Part shown: positions 34,664 through 43,865 of the stretch, one piece after another
How the letters are laid out: every line of letters begins with the position of its first letter
How positions within the stretch are numbered: position 1 is the first letter of the stretch
Assembly (NCBI GenBank): GCA_936941155.1
Contig: CAKZJE010000020.1
Coordinates: 29,806-93,805, forward strand
Length of the DNA: 64,000 bases
Reading direction: 5' to 3'
Source of the DNA: an uncultured Methylomonas sp.
Lineage (GTDB): Bacteria > Pseudomonadota > Gammaproteobacteria > Methylococcales > Methylomonadaceae
Program-made: the position numbers and the translations under genes
The notes under the pieces: model-generated
What the model saw: the letters and a program-made list of their open reading frames with translations, nothing else
What the model was told of the DNA's origin: nothing
Databases searched by the model: none

Positions 34664-35182
34664 ATGCTTTTTTATTTCAACATCATTTTTCTACTGTTCA
34701 TTGCGATAACTAGCCGCAGCGTGATTGCGCAAACCTGTCATCCTATTCCACATGAAGAGGATGACAGCACTCGCTTTGCAGCGCAAAACAATGGAACAAT
34801 CAAAGACAATAAAACCGGATTGATTTGGAAACAATGCAGCGAAGGCTTAAGCGGCGTAGGTTGTGAGGTAGGTAATCCCACGTCTTATAATTGGCAAGAT
34901 GCAATAGAACATGCGAAAAAACTGAATGTAAGCGGTTTTGCAGGTTTTACAGATTGGCGCGTGCCAAATGACCAGGAGCTGCTCTCAATTGTGGAGCGGC
35001 ACTGTTATTCGCCTTCAATTAACATCAGTTTTTTTCCTAATACCGAAGCAAGTTATTGGACTTCTTCGTCAATTGTGAATCGTGAAAACTTTGCATGGAG
35101 TATTCATTTTGATTATGGCTATCCTGATTGGGATTTTAAGCAAGGTAAAAATTATCTGCGCTTAGTGCGGGCGGGAAAGTAG
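34664..35182 (+). CDS. Secreted DUF1566 (Lcl C-terminal domain) protein
   Basis: A 172-residue exported protein starting at the ATG at 34664 with GGGAGA upstream. After a signal peptide it has the DUF1566 fold: DNKTGLIWKQCSEG, a NWQDAIEHAKKL helix, GFTDWRVPNDQELLSIV, ASYWTSSS and the terminal LRLVRAGK. In Legionella this domain ends the collagen-like adhesin Lcl; solitary secreted copies are common in aquatic bacteria and probably bind glycans. Cysteines at both ends may form disulfides. Confidence 0.85.
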   Translation: MLFYFNIIFLLFIAITSRSVIAQTCHPIPHEEDDSTRFAAQNNGTIKDNKTGLIWKQCSEGLSGVGCEVGNPTSYNWQDAIEHAKKLNVSGFAGFTDWRVPNDQELLSIVERHCYSPSINISFFPNTEASYWTSSSIVNRENFAWSIHFDYGYPDWDFKQGKNYLRLVRAGK

Positions 35183-35219
35183 CCATAACAAGTATATTTT
35201 TCTTGCCCGAAAATTTTTT

Positions 35220-35237
35220 AAGACGACTGGTCGTCTT
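35220..35237. repeat. 18-bp palindrome AAGACGACTGGTCGTCTT (copy 6)
   Basis: A member of the eight-copy palindrome family between convergent genes, 37 bp after the DUF1566 stop. Confidence 0.85.
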
Positions 35238-35430
35238 TGAAATTTTTGTAAGTTTTATCATTGGAAAAGCTTAAAAAATAGCTCGCATGGAAAGAAATAA
35301 ATCAGCAGGCTGGATGGATATTTTGAAATGCCGCTCAATGTCGTTTTAATAATTTCAACATTGAGATTGACGATTGTAGAAACAAAATACGACATAATTG
35401 CACTTGTTATATCATGGGTTTTATCAAGGT

Positions 35431-38016
35431 TTAATCTTTTGGCAAAGCAGATAAATTTTGAACTCCTTGTAAAACTTTCTTAAAAACAAAGTACATAATG
35501 ATTAATCCTAAAGCGGTAAATGCAACTCCCACATGCCCAGTGCTGACTTTAAAACCCAACAAATCAAGCGTAGTCGGTGATAGTGCATTCCAGATAATTC
35601 CTACAATGCCGCCAATAATCGCTAATCCCGATAAAATCCCCGTTACAATAATAATGGCTTTGAAAATTGGCTGAGCCACTACAACATGACTTACCGAATC
35701 TATAGTATTGTTATTCATCATATTTTTCTCCCGATAATGCCCCAAACATTCGGCGACGTTCACCATTTCGCCTAAACTCTCTACTAAATCTTCTTTAATG
35801 CCTTTTTGTTCTAGCATTAAAAAACGCTCATAATCTAATGGCACATTTTTATAAACCAATTTATTTTCAATTTTTAAGCCTTTAATCGTTTTGTGAATAT
35901 GTTCAAAATCACGCCGGATTATCGCTAAAAATTCACGTCTAGTATTGCTATTGCCATTCACTGAAATATAGATTTTCCTATCTTCAATATCGGCTTTGAT
36001 TAAGGCTTTATTGTTGTCGTTTTGATACGTCAAAACTACGCCCGTGCGCCAATAGGTTTGTTTAGAAATATATTGACTCATGCGCACAATAAAGCGCGAA
36101 ATTACGCTATGCGGCAATACGTCATAATGGTATTGAAAAGCTAAACTGTTTTCGTTATTCCAATTCAAATCCGGCTCGGATTTTTGCAGTAATTCAGGAA
36201 TTAAATAGCAATGTTTTTCATCATCAAAAGGAAAACACAATTCAAATTTTTGCATCATATCTAAAATAAACTGATGCTCTTTTTTAGTCGGATAGTTTTG
36301 TTTATCTAATATATCGCCTAAATCGGCTAGTTTTAATTTTCCCTGAGTTTGAAACAAGGCGTTGTTATTGATGATTTTATATACGCCGTCTGTGACCCAC
36401 GCCGGATTTAACACATTGGTTTCTTTTAAGCGGTCAAATCTATCATCATCTTGAAAACTTAATACAATGCCTAAATCGTGCAATAAGCTTAATAAGGTTT
36501 TTTGGCTGTCGGGGTCGGTGATTTTATACTCGTTGCACAGTTGTTCATAACGGGCGTAATTGATGTAATTATCGCTTAACGTTTCCAATGCGCCTTTTAA
36601 TTCAAACCAAGTTTGTGGCAAGGGCGTTTTGACATCTTTTAAGTTGGCAATTTGCGTGGTGATAATGTCTTTTAATTCGTTAATTCCGATGCCTGTTTTG
36701 CAGGAGATAGTGCAAAAGTCTTGAATGGATGGATATTTGTTTTTTAAAAATGGCTGGTTTAAATCTAAAGCATGTTCATCACTTTTATTGATGGCGACAA
36801 TAATAGGCGAATTGCTGCCGAAGCTGTGAACCAGTTTTAACCAATATTCTAAACGGCTTTCTTGTTCGCCACGTCTTGCGTCTAAGACCAAAATATAAAC
36901 GCTGCGTTTGGTTAAGAAGAATTGGTGGGTGGCGTGCATGATTTCTTGACCGCCGAAATCCCAGACATTGACGCGGACTATATCTTTATATTTTCCTTGA
37001 TATTTAATTTCTATTTCGCCTAATTCTAAACGCCATAAATTACGATTAATGCCTTCGGTTTTAATTTCTTTTTCATCAAAATCATCGGAAATTAAACGTT
37101 TGACTAAGGAGGTTTTTCCTACCGCACCTTCTCCGACTAAAATTAATTTCGCTTCATTTAACGGGCGATTTTCTTGTCGTAATATAACTCTTAAATAATT
37201 AAAAATTTTCCATCCATCTTGTTGCAATAATTCTTCTGCTAGTTGAGGTGCATGAATTGGCAAATAAACTCCTTCTCCCTGTCTAATTAAATGACTTTTT
37301 TCTAAATAAGTATTAGGATTTCCTCGCAAATCGACTATTAATAAACTTTTTAATTGTCCAACATCAACTGGAAATTGTGACAATTGGTTATCTCTTAGAT
37401 AGAGTGCTTTTAAAAATTTAATTTGTGAAATTTCTTTTGGAATTTGTTTTAAATTATTATTAGTTAAGTCTATATAACTTAATAATTCAAACTTACTAAT
37501 ATCAAATGAGATATTCTCTAATTGGTTACTGTATAGCGATAAATCGGTTAAACACTTTAAGTTCTCTATTTCATCCACTAGTATTTTTAATTGATTATTT
37601 CCTAAAGAAAGCGTTGTTAAAGCGGTAAGCTGGACAATTTCAGGCGGTAAGCTTTGCAGTTGATTATTGTCTAAAAAAAGGTGGGTTAAAGCGGTAAGCT
37701 GGGCAATTTCAGGCGGTAAGCTTTGCAGTTGATTATTGTTTAAATAAAGCCCTGTTAAAGCGGTAAGCTGTCCAATTTCAGGCGGTAAGTTTTGCAGTTG
37801 ATTATCGGATAAATAAAGCCCTGTTAAAGCGGTAAGCTGGGCAATTTCAGGCGGTAAGCTTTGCAGTTGATTATTGTGTAAAAAAAGCCCTGTTAAAGCG
37901 GTAAGCTGTCCAATTTCAGGCGGTAATTCCGTTAATCCCTTATTATTAAGCCAAAGATCTGTCGCATTTTCCCGCTTTGCCTTTTCAATTTTTGCCAATA
38001 CTTCATCGCGTGTCAT
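35431..38016 (-). CDS. Roco protein (LRR-Roc-COR GTPase) with C-terminal membrane helices
   Basis: An 861-residue bacterial Roco protein, the family of human LRRK2. The N-terminus has leucine-rich repeats of 23 residues (about 20-245, NNQLQSLPPEIAQLTALT type). A Roc GTPase follows (about 285-440) with P-loop GEGAVGKTSL, switch DFGGQE and NKSD. The COR dimerisation domain covers about 450-770. Two hydrophobic helices (about 785-855) end the chain, so it is probably membrane-bound. GAGG precedes the ATG at 38016. Bacterial Roco functions are mostly unknown; signalling or conflict roles are proposed. No partner gene is obvious. Confidence 0.92.
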   Translation of the reverse strand: MTRDEVLAKIEKAKRENATDLWLNNKGLTELPPEIGQLTALTGLFLHNNQLQSLPPEIAQLTALTGLYLSDNQLQNLPPEIGQLTALTGLYLNNNQLQSLPPEIAQLTALTHLFLDNNQLQSLPPEIVQLTALTTLSLGNNQLKILVDEIENLKCLTDLSLYSNQLENISFDISKFELLSYIDLTNNNLKQIPKEISQIKFLKALYLRDNQLSQFPVDVGQLKSLLIVDLRGNPNTYLEKSHLIRQGEGVYLPIHAPQLAEELLQQDGWKIFNYLRVILRQENRPLNEAKLILVGEGAVGKTSLVKRLISDDFDEKEIKTEGINRNLWRLELGEIEIKYQGKYKDIVRVNVWDFGGQEIMHATHQFFLTKRSVYILVLDARRGEQESRLEYWLKLVHSFGSNSPIIVAINKSDEHALDLNQPFLKNKYPSIQDFCTISCKTGIGINELKDIITTQIANLKDVKTPLPQTWFELKGALETLSDNYINYARYEQLCNEYKITDPDSQKTLLSLLHDLGIVLSFQDDDRFDRLKETNVLNPAWVTDGVYKIINNNALFQTQGKLKLADLGDILDKQNYPTKKEHQFILDMMQKFELCFPFDDEKHCYLIPELLQKSEPDLNWNNENSLAFQYHYDVLPHSVISRFIVRMSQYISKQTYWRTGVVLTYQNDNNKALIKADIEDRKIYISVNGNSNTRREFLAIIRRDFEHIHKTIKGLKIENKLVYKNVPLDYERFLMLEQKGIKEDLVESLGEMVNVAECLGHYREKNMMNNNTIDSVSHVVVAQPIFKAIIIVTGILSGLAIIGGIVGIIWNALSPTTLDLLGFKVSTGHVGVAFTALGLIIMYFVFKKVLQGVQNLSALPKD
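37617..37961 (-). repeat. Five 69-bp tandem repeats coding LRR units
   Basis: The block beginning TTAAAGCGGTAAGCTG recurs at 37617, 37686, 37755, 37824 and 37893, exactly 69 bp apart, and most of each unit is identical. The identity at the DNA level shows recent duplication or gene conversion of LRR units. Confidence 0.92.
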
Positions 38017-38257
38017 TTTAAAACCTCGTATTGTTTTGAACAGGATTTATCGGATTAAATGATTGACAGGATTAATCTTGGTAATCCTAAAATCGTAGAA
38101 ATCGTGTTCTAAGCGTTTAGTCATTTATTCAGCTTTAAGCTTACCAAGTATCGCCCAATAACGTGCTGGTATCAAAAATGAGGTGTTTTATTTGAACACG
38201 ATAAAATGCACGAGCTTATATGCGTTGATTTCAAGCTTGGGAACGAGAAACTTTTTT

Positions 38258-38449
38258 TTACAATTTTTCAATTTCTGCCTCGCTTAAGCCAGTAGTTTCC
38301 ATAATTAACTCAATTGACAAATTTTTGCTTTTTAATGCTTTAGCAACTTTTCTTATTCCCGACATTTCACCATCCCCAAAAGCTGTATCACTCACATTTT
38401 TAAGCTCTGAATATTCCAACCAGTTTTTTACTTTTTTACAGCTTTTCAA
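38258..38449 (-). pseudogene. Duplicated C-terminal tail of the Rpn-like gene
   Basis: 63 codons that repeat the last 55-60 residues of the upstream Rpn-like protein: EYSELKNVSDTAFGDG, KVAKALKSKNLSIEL and TTGLSEAEIEKL correspond to EYSEVQNVNDTAFGDG, KVAKVLKDKNVSLDI and STGLSETEIEKL. It overlaps the end of the parent gene by 14 bp in another frame. No catalytic domain is present, so it is a remnant of a tandem copy or a tail duplication. Confidence 0.75.
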
Positions 38450-39275
38450 TTTCTGTCTCGCTTAAGCCAGTTGAAATCACAATAATATCCAATGAAACAT
38501 TTTTATCTTTTAATACTTTAGCAACTTTCAATGCTTTTGCTAATTCACCTTTTTCAAATCCATCTCCAAAAGCTGTGTCGTTCACATTTTGAACTTCTGA
38601 ATATTCCACCAAACTTTTTAAATACGCATCATATTGTCTGGAAGTTAAATGCGAAAGCTGCGCAATTTCAAATCCTTTCTGAAAAATTGGCTCATTTAAA
38701 ATCGCTGGAATATGGTCGAAATTTTCCAAGTTTTTCAAAAAATAAACCCATTTATCAAAATGCGATTCCAATTCATGCTCTTGTTTAGTAAACAACGGCA
38801 TTTGCAAAAACTTAAAATGCAATTTGTCATAAAAAATCTCACCATCTTGATCTTTTAAACAAACCGCTCGTAAAAACTTTTGCATTTCCTCTTTTTCATC
38901 GTATTGAAAATTTAAAATCGCAATAAAATAAACCGGCTTTAATTCAAAATTCCACACGCCTTTTTTTGCCTGCTCTTTAATTGGAAAAGTTGAATAAAAT
39001 AACGCGCGGTCTTTAAAAAAATTCACCTTGGCTTTTTGCATTTCCACAATAAACTGCTCGCCTTTTGCGGTTTTGCAATAAATATCATAAATCGCTTTGC
39101 GTTCTTTTGGTGTGCTGGCTATTTTTTCAGGATTTTTAAACGATAATTCGGCAATTTGATGATGCGGCGGCAAGAGTTGATTTAAAAAATCTTGTAATAA
39201 ATCTTTACTCGCTTCTTCGCCAAACAGTTTTTTAAAACCGAAATCGGTGTAGGGATTAAAATATTTTGAGGTCAT
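38436..39275 (-). CDS. Rpn/PD-(D/E)XK family nuclease-like protein
   Basis: A 279-residue protein of the PDDEXK_2 (Rpn, YhgA-like) family. The ATG at 39275 begins the usual MTSKYFNPYTDFGFKKLFGE. The nuclease core shows Asp in AIYDIYCKT and the E-x-Q of FIVEMQKA. The C-terminal KALKVAKVLK...STGLSETEIEKL is the typical small helical tail. Rpn proteins promote RecA-independent recombination and are often annotated as transposases. They are common near mobile DNA, but no insertion-sequence ends are evident here. Confidence 0.85.
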   Translation of the reverse strand: MTSKYFNPYTDFGFKKLFGEEASKDLLQDFLNQLLPPHHQIAELSFKNPEKIASTPKERKAIYDIYCKTAKGEQFIVEMQKAKVNFFKDRALFYSTFPIKEQAKKGVWNFELKPVYFIAILNFQYDEKEEMQKFLRAVCLKDQDGEIFYDKLHFKFLQMPLFTKQEHELESHFDKWVYFLKNLENFDHIPAILNEPIFQKGFEIAQLSHLTSRQYDAYLKSLVEYSEVQNVNDTAFGDGFEKGELAKALKVAKVLKDKNVSLDIIVISTGLSETEIEKL

Positions 39276-39373
39276 TATTTTCACACTACATGAAACATAT
39301 AAAGCTGCAAACTCCGCTTGTAGAGTGAGATGAACATGGGGAAACCTGCAATTTCTCTCTTTTTGCAACTTAT

Positions 39374-39409
39374 AAAAAAACCGCCGGCGGCAAAAACCAA
39401 AGGCGGTTG
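39374..39409 (-). terminator. Terminator of the SPFH-nfeD operon
   Basis: On the minus strand AACCGCC and GGCGGTT pair with an 18-to-20-base interior containing GCCGCC, followed by a T run. It starts 11 bp after the nfeD stop (39420). Confidence 0.75.
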
Positions 39410-39419
39410 TTTTTTAGAC

Positions 39420-39872
39420 TTAAGCTACGCGAACCACTTTAAACATCGTGCCATTCACCGCAACAATTTTCACTGTTGCACCTAACGGACAATCTTCGTC
39501 ACTTTCCACGCGCCAAGGCGAATCAGCCACCTTAATTTTGCCGCGTCCGTTTTCTATTGCCTCAATCAACACAAAGTTTTTTCCCACATATTGCGCTCCA
39601 CGTTGATTAAGATGCGGATGGTCAGACTCCACCGAAGACTTCAACATATAGCGTTTCCAAACAATCAGCGAAACAATACCCAGCACGGCAAAAATAAAGA
39701 GCTGTATATTAAAATCTAATGCCGGCATGATGAAAGATAAAAGCCCTGTGACTGCCGCTGCAATCGCCATCCACAGAAAAAAGAAAGTGCCTGTTAGCAT
39801 TTCCACGCCGAGCAAGATTGCAGCCACCACCCACCAATACCAAAATACAAACACGATACCCATTATTCTCAA
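39420..39872 (-). CDS. NfeD-like membrane protein
   Basis: A 150-residue short NfeD protein with three membrane helices (about 5-75), followed by a soluble OB-fold ([28 protein letters not shown]). It overlaps the stop of the SPFH gene by 4 bp, the classical stomatin-NfeD operon. The pair is thought to organise membrane microdomains and assist quality control. Confidence 0.92.
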   Translation of the reverse strand: MRIMGIVFVFWYWWVVAAILLGVEMLTGTFFFLWMAIAAAVTGLLSFIMPALDFNIQLFIFAVLGIVSLIVWKRYMLKSSVESDHPHLNQRGAQYVGKNFVLIEAIENGRGKIKVADSPWRVESDEDCPLGATVKIVAVNGTMFKVVRVA

Positions 39873-40777
39873 CCTTTTTTACTTAACGCTTCTTTTGCAA
39901 GCTCGCCAATGCCACCTAAAGCACCAATCACACCGGATGACTCCAATGGCATAAAAATCATTTTGCTATTGGTTGAAGCACCAATGTCTTTTAACGCTTC
40001 AATATATTTTTGTGCCACGAAATAGTTAATTGCCTGAATATCGCCACGACCAATCGCCTCAGATACCATCGTAGTTGCCATCGCCTCTGCCTGAGCCAAT
40101 CTTTCCCGCGCTTCTGCATCTCTAAAAGCGGATTCTCTGCGCCCTTCGGCTTCTAAAATTTTGGCTTGTTTTTCGCCTTCTGCGCGTAAAATTTCTGAAG
40201 CTCTTGCGCCTTCTGCATCCAAAATCGCGGCTCGTTTTAAACGCTCTGCTTTCATTTGTCGCCCCATTGCTTCCACCAAATCTTTAGGCGGGGCAATGTC
40301 TTTAATTTCAATCCGAGTGACTTTAATTCCCCAAGGATGGGTTGCATCGTCCACCACATTCAGCAATCGCGCGTTGATTTCATCACGTTTAGACAACAAT
40401 TCGTCCAAATCCATTGAGCCCATTACGGTACGAATATTCGTCATTACCAAATTTAAAATCGCATTATTCAGATTGCTGACCTCATAAGCGGCTTTTGCAG
40501 CATCCATAATCTGAAAAAACACCACACCATCAACCGTGACCATCGCGTTATCTTTGGTGATAATTTCTTGTGAAGGAACATCTGTCACCGTTTCCATCAT
40601 GTTGAGTTTGCGCCCAATTCGATAAGCAATTGGGATAATAAAGCCCAATCCGGGCGATAAGGTATAGGTGTATTTTCCAAAGCGTTCAACAGTATATTCC
40701 ATACCTTGCGGCACTGCTTTCACACTTAAAAATACAGCGATGACCACTAAAGCGACCAATGCCCATGCTAATACCAT
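39869..40777 (-). CDS. SPFH/stomatin-family protein (QmcA-like)
   Basis: A 302-residue membrane-anchored SPFH protein. It has an N-terminal hydrophobic helix, the SPFH core ([45 protein letters not shown]), a long alanine/glutamate-rich coiled coil (about 180-240, [19 protein letters not shown]) and a C-terminal Gly-rich helix. It scaffolds membrane proteins in rings, usually with its NfeD partner, whose start overlaps its stop. It resembles E. coli QmcA, whose partner is the NfeD protein YbbK. Confidence 0.93.
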   Translation of the reverse strand: MVLAWALVALVVIAVFLSVKAVPQGMEYTVERFGKYTYTLSPGLGFIIPIAYRIGRKLNMMETVTDVPSQEIITKDNAMVTVDGVVFFQIMDAAKAAYEVSNLNNAILNLVMTNIRTVMGSMDLDELLSKRDEINARLLNVVDDATHPWGIKVTRIEIKDIAPPKDLVEAMGRQMKAERLKRAAILDAEGARASEILRAEGEKQAKILEAEGRRESAFRDAEARERLAQAEAMATTMVSEAIGRGDIQAINYFVAQKYIEALKDIGASTNSKMIFMPLESSGVIGALGGIGELAKEALSKKG

Positions 40778-40897
40778 GACAGACTCCTTTACATAAAAAT
40801 GTAAATTGGTTAAAAATCAGCGTTGTTTGTTGCAAACAACGAACTATCTAAATGATAATGTATATTTGTTTAAATGTACGATTAATTGGTAAGGATA

Positions 40898-41248
40898 ATG
40901 ACTATATATCACGGGATAAGTTTAATTTTGCTCTCTATCATCATTTTGATTGTTGGGATGATTAAGCCAAAGTGGATTCTTCTTTGGATGGATAACCCAA
41001 CGCGTCTAATGATCGCAGGAATCATGATGGTGATGTTTATGATAGGAGCGGTGATGTTTGGCGAGGGCACAAAAGCAAAAAAAATAGCTCTTGCAAAAGA
41101 ACAGGCTTTGAAAATGCAACCTGCCGTTGCTAAATCTGGCGCAGCCGCTAAAGATAAACCAGAAGACACACCCAAACCTGTCGCGCCTGCTGTTGCACCG
41201 CCGCCGGCACAAGCTCCAACAACCTCTGCAAACGATTTAAGACCTTAA
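40898..41248 (+). CDS. Small two-helix membrane protein with Pro/Ala tail
   Basis: A 116-residue protein starting at an ATG at 40898 that follows TAAGGAT (an upstream TTG is in frame). It has two hydrophobic helices (about 5-23 and 35-54) joined by a short loop with KPKWILLWM, then a Lys/Ala-rich helix and a Pro/Ala-rich tail. It is divergent from the SPFH operon. I do not recognise the family. Confidence 0.65.
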   Translation: MTIYHGISLILLSIIILIVGMIKPKWILLWMDNPTRLMIAGIMMVMFMIGAVMFGEGTKAKKIALAKEQALKMQPAVAKSGAAAKDKPEDTPKPVAPAVAPPPAQAPTTSANDLRP

Positions 41249-41255
41249 CGATTTT

Positions 41256-41289
41256 AGGACTGCCAGTCCTTGAAAAGACTAGCAGTCCT
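41256..41289. terminator. Inverted repeat between convergent genes
   Basis: Imperfect arms AGGACTGCCAGTCCTT and AAGACTAGCAGTCCT between the stops at 41248 and 41300. It is a member of the GACTGCCAGTCC repeat family and a probable bidirectional terminator. Confidence 0.6.
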
Positions 41290-41299
41290 GTTTTAACAC

Positions 41300-41728
41300 T
41301 TACACTTCCGCTCTAAAGCCTGCCACTTCAATCCCCGCAATGGCGCATAATTCATCTTGATCGGAAATATCGCCACTGACACCGACCGCGCCAATAATCA
41401 CATTATCCGCATCACGAATCAGTACGCCACCAATCACAGGCATTACTTTTCCTTCTGCCACGCCAATCAGCGCATTCATAAAATCAGGGCGTTGTTCAGC
41501 AACGCTTGCCAATGCCCGTGAGGAAATCCCCATATTAACCGCGCCCCACGCTTTGGCAGTAGCAATTTGTTGCCGCAACATGGTCGCGCCGTCTTCTCTT
41601 TGCATGGCTTTTAAATGCCCAGCTTCATCTAGCACCACTACAGTGAGTGGCTCTAACTTTAATCCTCGTGCGGTTTTAATCGCAATTTGAATAATTTGAT
41701 TTGCTTTACTCAGGGTTAAGCTACTCAT
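41300..41728 (-). CDS. HbpS/GlcG-family protein, cytoplasmic form
   Basis: A 142-residue GlcG/HbpS protein without a signal peptide. It has the standard features TVVVLDEAGHLKAMQREDGA, AKAWGAVNMGISSRAL, GVLIRDADNVIIGAVGVSGD and the closing DELCAIAGI helix. AGGAT precedes the ATG. It is a second member of the family also seen as a secreted form at 13148-13951. Function is unproven: heme binding, or a chaperone-like role in glycolate or diol operons. Confidence 0.88.
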   Translation of the reverse strand: MSSLTLSKANQIIQIAIKTARGLKLEPLTVVVLDEAGHLKAMQREDGATMLRQQIATAKAWGAVNMGISSRALASVAEQRPDFMNALIGVAEGKVMPVIGGVLIRDADNVIIGAVGVSGDISDQDELCAIAGIEVAGFRAEV

Positions 41729-41873
41729 TTTTAATCCTATCGTTGTTACAGAAAATTGAAGGTAAACTAACTATGTTCAAGTACGTTTTGTAAAAGGCGG
41801 AAACTATTATGTTTTTAATAATAACAATAAAAACAAACAGGTAAAAACAAAATAGTTCTCAAACAATCCGTTG

Positions 41874-42056
41874 CTAACGTGATAAGTCACTATCCAAAAC
41901 TTGACGAAGATATTTATCCTCCATGCGTGGTATTTTGGGTTGATTTTCTGGCAAATTTGCCGCGCGGGAAATATCCTCTAAGCTCTCTTCCAGCTCTTCT
42001 AGCATCATAATTAAGTCTGCGTATACTTCTTGATAAGCTTTCACAACAAATCTCAT
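41874..42056 (-). CDS. Possible small acidic hypothetical protein
   Basis: A 60-codon reading frame with a long acidic helix (YADLIMMLEELEESLEDI) and a tail with PENQPKIPRMEDKYLRQVL. The composition looks like a real soluble protein, but the ribosome site is weak and I know no family. It is divergent from the HD-GYP gene. Confidence 0.4.
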   Translation of the reverse strand: MRFVVKAYQEVYADLIMMLEELEESLEDISRAANLPENQPKIPRMEDKYLRQVLDSDLSR

Positions 42057-42222
42057 TTGTTTGCGCCTTTTATGTGGCGACTGGTTTTACTCTGTTTATT
42101 TAGCTTAAATAACAGGCTAACGTTATCATGCTATTTAGCTCTGAATAAAACTTTTCCTTTTATGTACTTAGCCGAATCGTTACAATTCAACTTAAAATTT
42201 AATACAACCTAAGAGTTTATTA

Positions 42223-43794
42223 ATGTCTAATCATCGTATCATTAACCAACTTGAAAAACTGATAGAAATTGGCATTGCTTTATCATCCAAAGTGGAAACA
42301 GAGCAATTACTGGAGATGATTTTGTTCGGCGCAAAATCAATCACTGGGGCTGATGGTGGCACTCTCTATAGCATACAAGAAAACAGTATTAGAATGGAAA
42401 TGGTGCACTCTACTTCGTTAAATTTATGGCTAGGTGGCACGTCAAATCAGCCGATAAAACTGCCTGAAATTCCATTATACAACGCTGATGGCTCACCTAA
42501 TTTAGCGAATATCGTCAGTTATTCATACCATAAAAAAACCACTGTTAATATTGTTGATGTTTATGATAATTCACAATTTGACTTTTCAGGGCCCAAAAAA
42601 TTCGATCAACTAAATAACTATCGCTCAAAATCATTTTTATCGGTGCCGCTGAATAACCATGAAAATGACACGATTGGCGTATTGCAGCTAATTAATGCGA
42701 TTGATGAAACCACAGGACAAAGCATCGGTTTTGATCAAGTTGCGCATCGTTTTACAGAGGCACTCGCCTCACAAGCCGCTATCGTTTTGACCAAACAACA
42801 TCTGATTGATGATTTAGAAATGATGTTTGAATCCATGATTCACCTTGTCGCGACCGCAATTGACGATAAATCACCTTACACCGGCGGGCATTGTCGCCGC
42901 GTTCCTGAGCTTACCATGATGTTGGCAGAGGCGGCGCATAAGACAGACACAGGGTATTTAAAAGATTTTACCATGACTGATGCAGACCGCTACGAGTTAA
43001 AAATCGCAGGCTGGTTGCATGATTGCGGCAAAATCACCACGCCTGAATATGTGGTGGATAAAGCCACGAAACTGGAAACAATTTTTGACCGTTTAGACTT
43101 AGTCGAAACTCGTTTTGAAGTGCTAAAACGTGATGCAAAAATTAAAATGCTTGAGCAAACTCTGGCAAATCCTGCGGAAAGTGAAACGTTTGCAGCGCAT
43201 TACCAAGCCGAAATTAAGCAACAGGAAGAGGATTTCGCTTTTATTAAACGCAGCAATACTGGCGGCGAATTTATGAAAACCGAAGACAAAGAACGTATTT
43301 TTGCAATCGCTGAAGGCAGTTGGCAACTAGGTGATGAAATACTCCCTACGTTGTCTAAAAATGAAGTCGAGAATTTAATTATTGAACGTGGCACATTGAC
43401 TGCTGCGGAAAGACAAATTATCAATCATCATATTGTCGCAACCATTGCAATGCTGAATAAAATCAATTTTCCCAAACATTTACGCCGTGTACCAGAATAT
43501 GCAGGCGGACACCATGAAAAAATGGACGGCAAAGGTTATCCAAATGGTTTAACGCGTGAACAAATGTCAATTCAGGCGCGAGTGATGGCGATAGCGGATA
43601 TTTTTGAGGCGTTGACTGCTAGTGATAGACCGTATAAATCTGGAAAAAAATTGTCACAAGCGTTGGCAATTTTGGAAAAAATGAAAGACGACCAACATGT
43701 AGACCCCGATTTATACAACGCTTTTATTGAACACAAAGTCTATTTGAGTTATGCAAAAAGGTTTTTAGCTCCTAACCAAATTGATGTGGATTAA
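42223..43794 (+). CDS. GAF-HD-GYP cyclic di-GMP phosphodiesterase
   Basis: A 523-residue protein. The N-terminal GAF domain (about 10-195) senses a small ligand, and the C-terminal HD-GYP domain (about 205-515) hydrolyses c-di-GMP. The catalytic motifs are GGHCRRVPEL, AGWLHDCGK (HD), HHIVATIAML, HHEKMDGKGYPNGL (with the GYP element) and ADIFEALTASDRPYK. About 90 residues are inserted between the HD and second HH motifs (ETIFDRLDLVE...TLTAAERQ), longer than in minimal HD-GYP proteins but seen in a subclass. It has no membrane segment. It should lower c-di-GMP and thereby affect motility, biofilm or exopolysaccharide. Confidence 0.92.
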   Translation: MSNHRIINQLEKLIEIGIALSSKVETEQLLEMILFGAKSITGADGGTLYSIQENSIRMEMVHSTSLNLWLGGTSNQPIKLPEIPLYNADGSPNLANIVSYSYHKKTTVNIVDVYDNSQFDFSGPKKFDQLNNYRSKSFLSVPLNNHENDTIGVLQLINAIDETTGQSIGFDQVAHRFTEALASQAAIVLTKQHLIDDLEMMFESMIHLVATAIDDKSPYTGGHCRRVPELTMMLAEAAHKTDTGYLKDFTMTDADRYELKIAGWLHDCGKITTPEYVVDKATKLETIFDRLDLVETRFEVLKRDAKIKMLEQTLANPAESETFAAHYQAEIKQQEEDFAFIKRSNTGGEFMKTEDKERIFAIAEGSWQLGDEILPTLSKNEVENLIIERGTLTAAERQIINHHIVATIAMLNKINFPKHLRRVPEYAGGHHEKMDGKGYPNGLTREQMSIQARVMAIADIFEALTASDRPYKSGKKLSQALAILEKMKDDQHVDPDLYNAFIEHKVYLSYAKRFLAPNQIDVD

Positions 43795-43865
43795 GCAAGC
43801 TTGCAGCTCCGGCTTTAAAACGATACAGCTGAAATTTCATCGCAATCTATTCTCATTTCTGCCTT

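Noticed and set aside
37617..37961. Regular 69-bp repeats that could suggest a CRISPR or other array
   Set aside because: They are in frame, code leucine-rich repeats and have no unique spacers.
38258..39368. Possible insertion sequence around the Rpn-like gene
   Set aside because: The family is often named transposase, but I see no terminal inverted repeats or target duplication, and Rpn proteins are nuclease-like.
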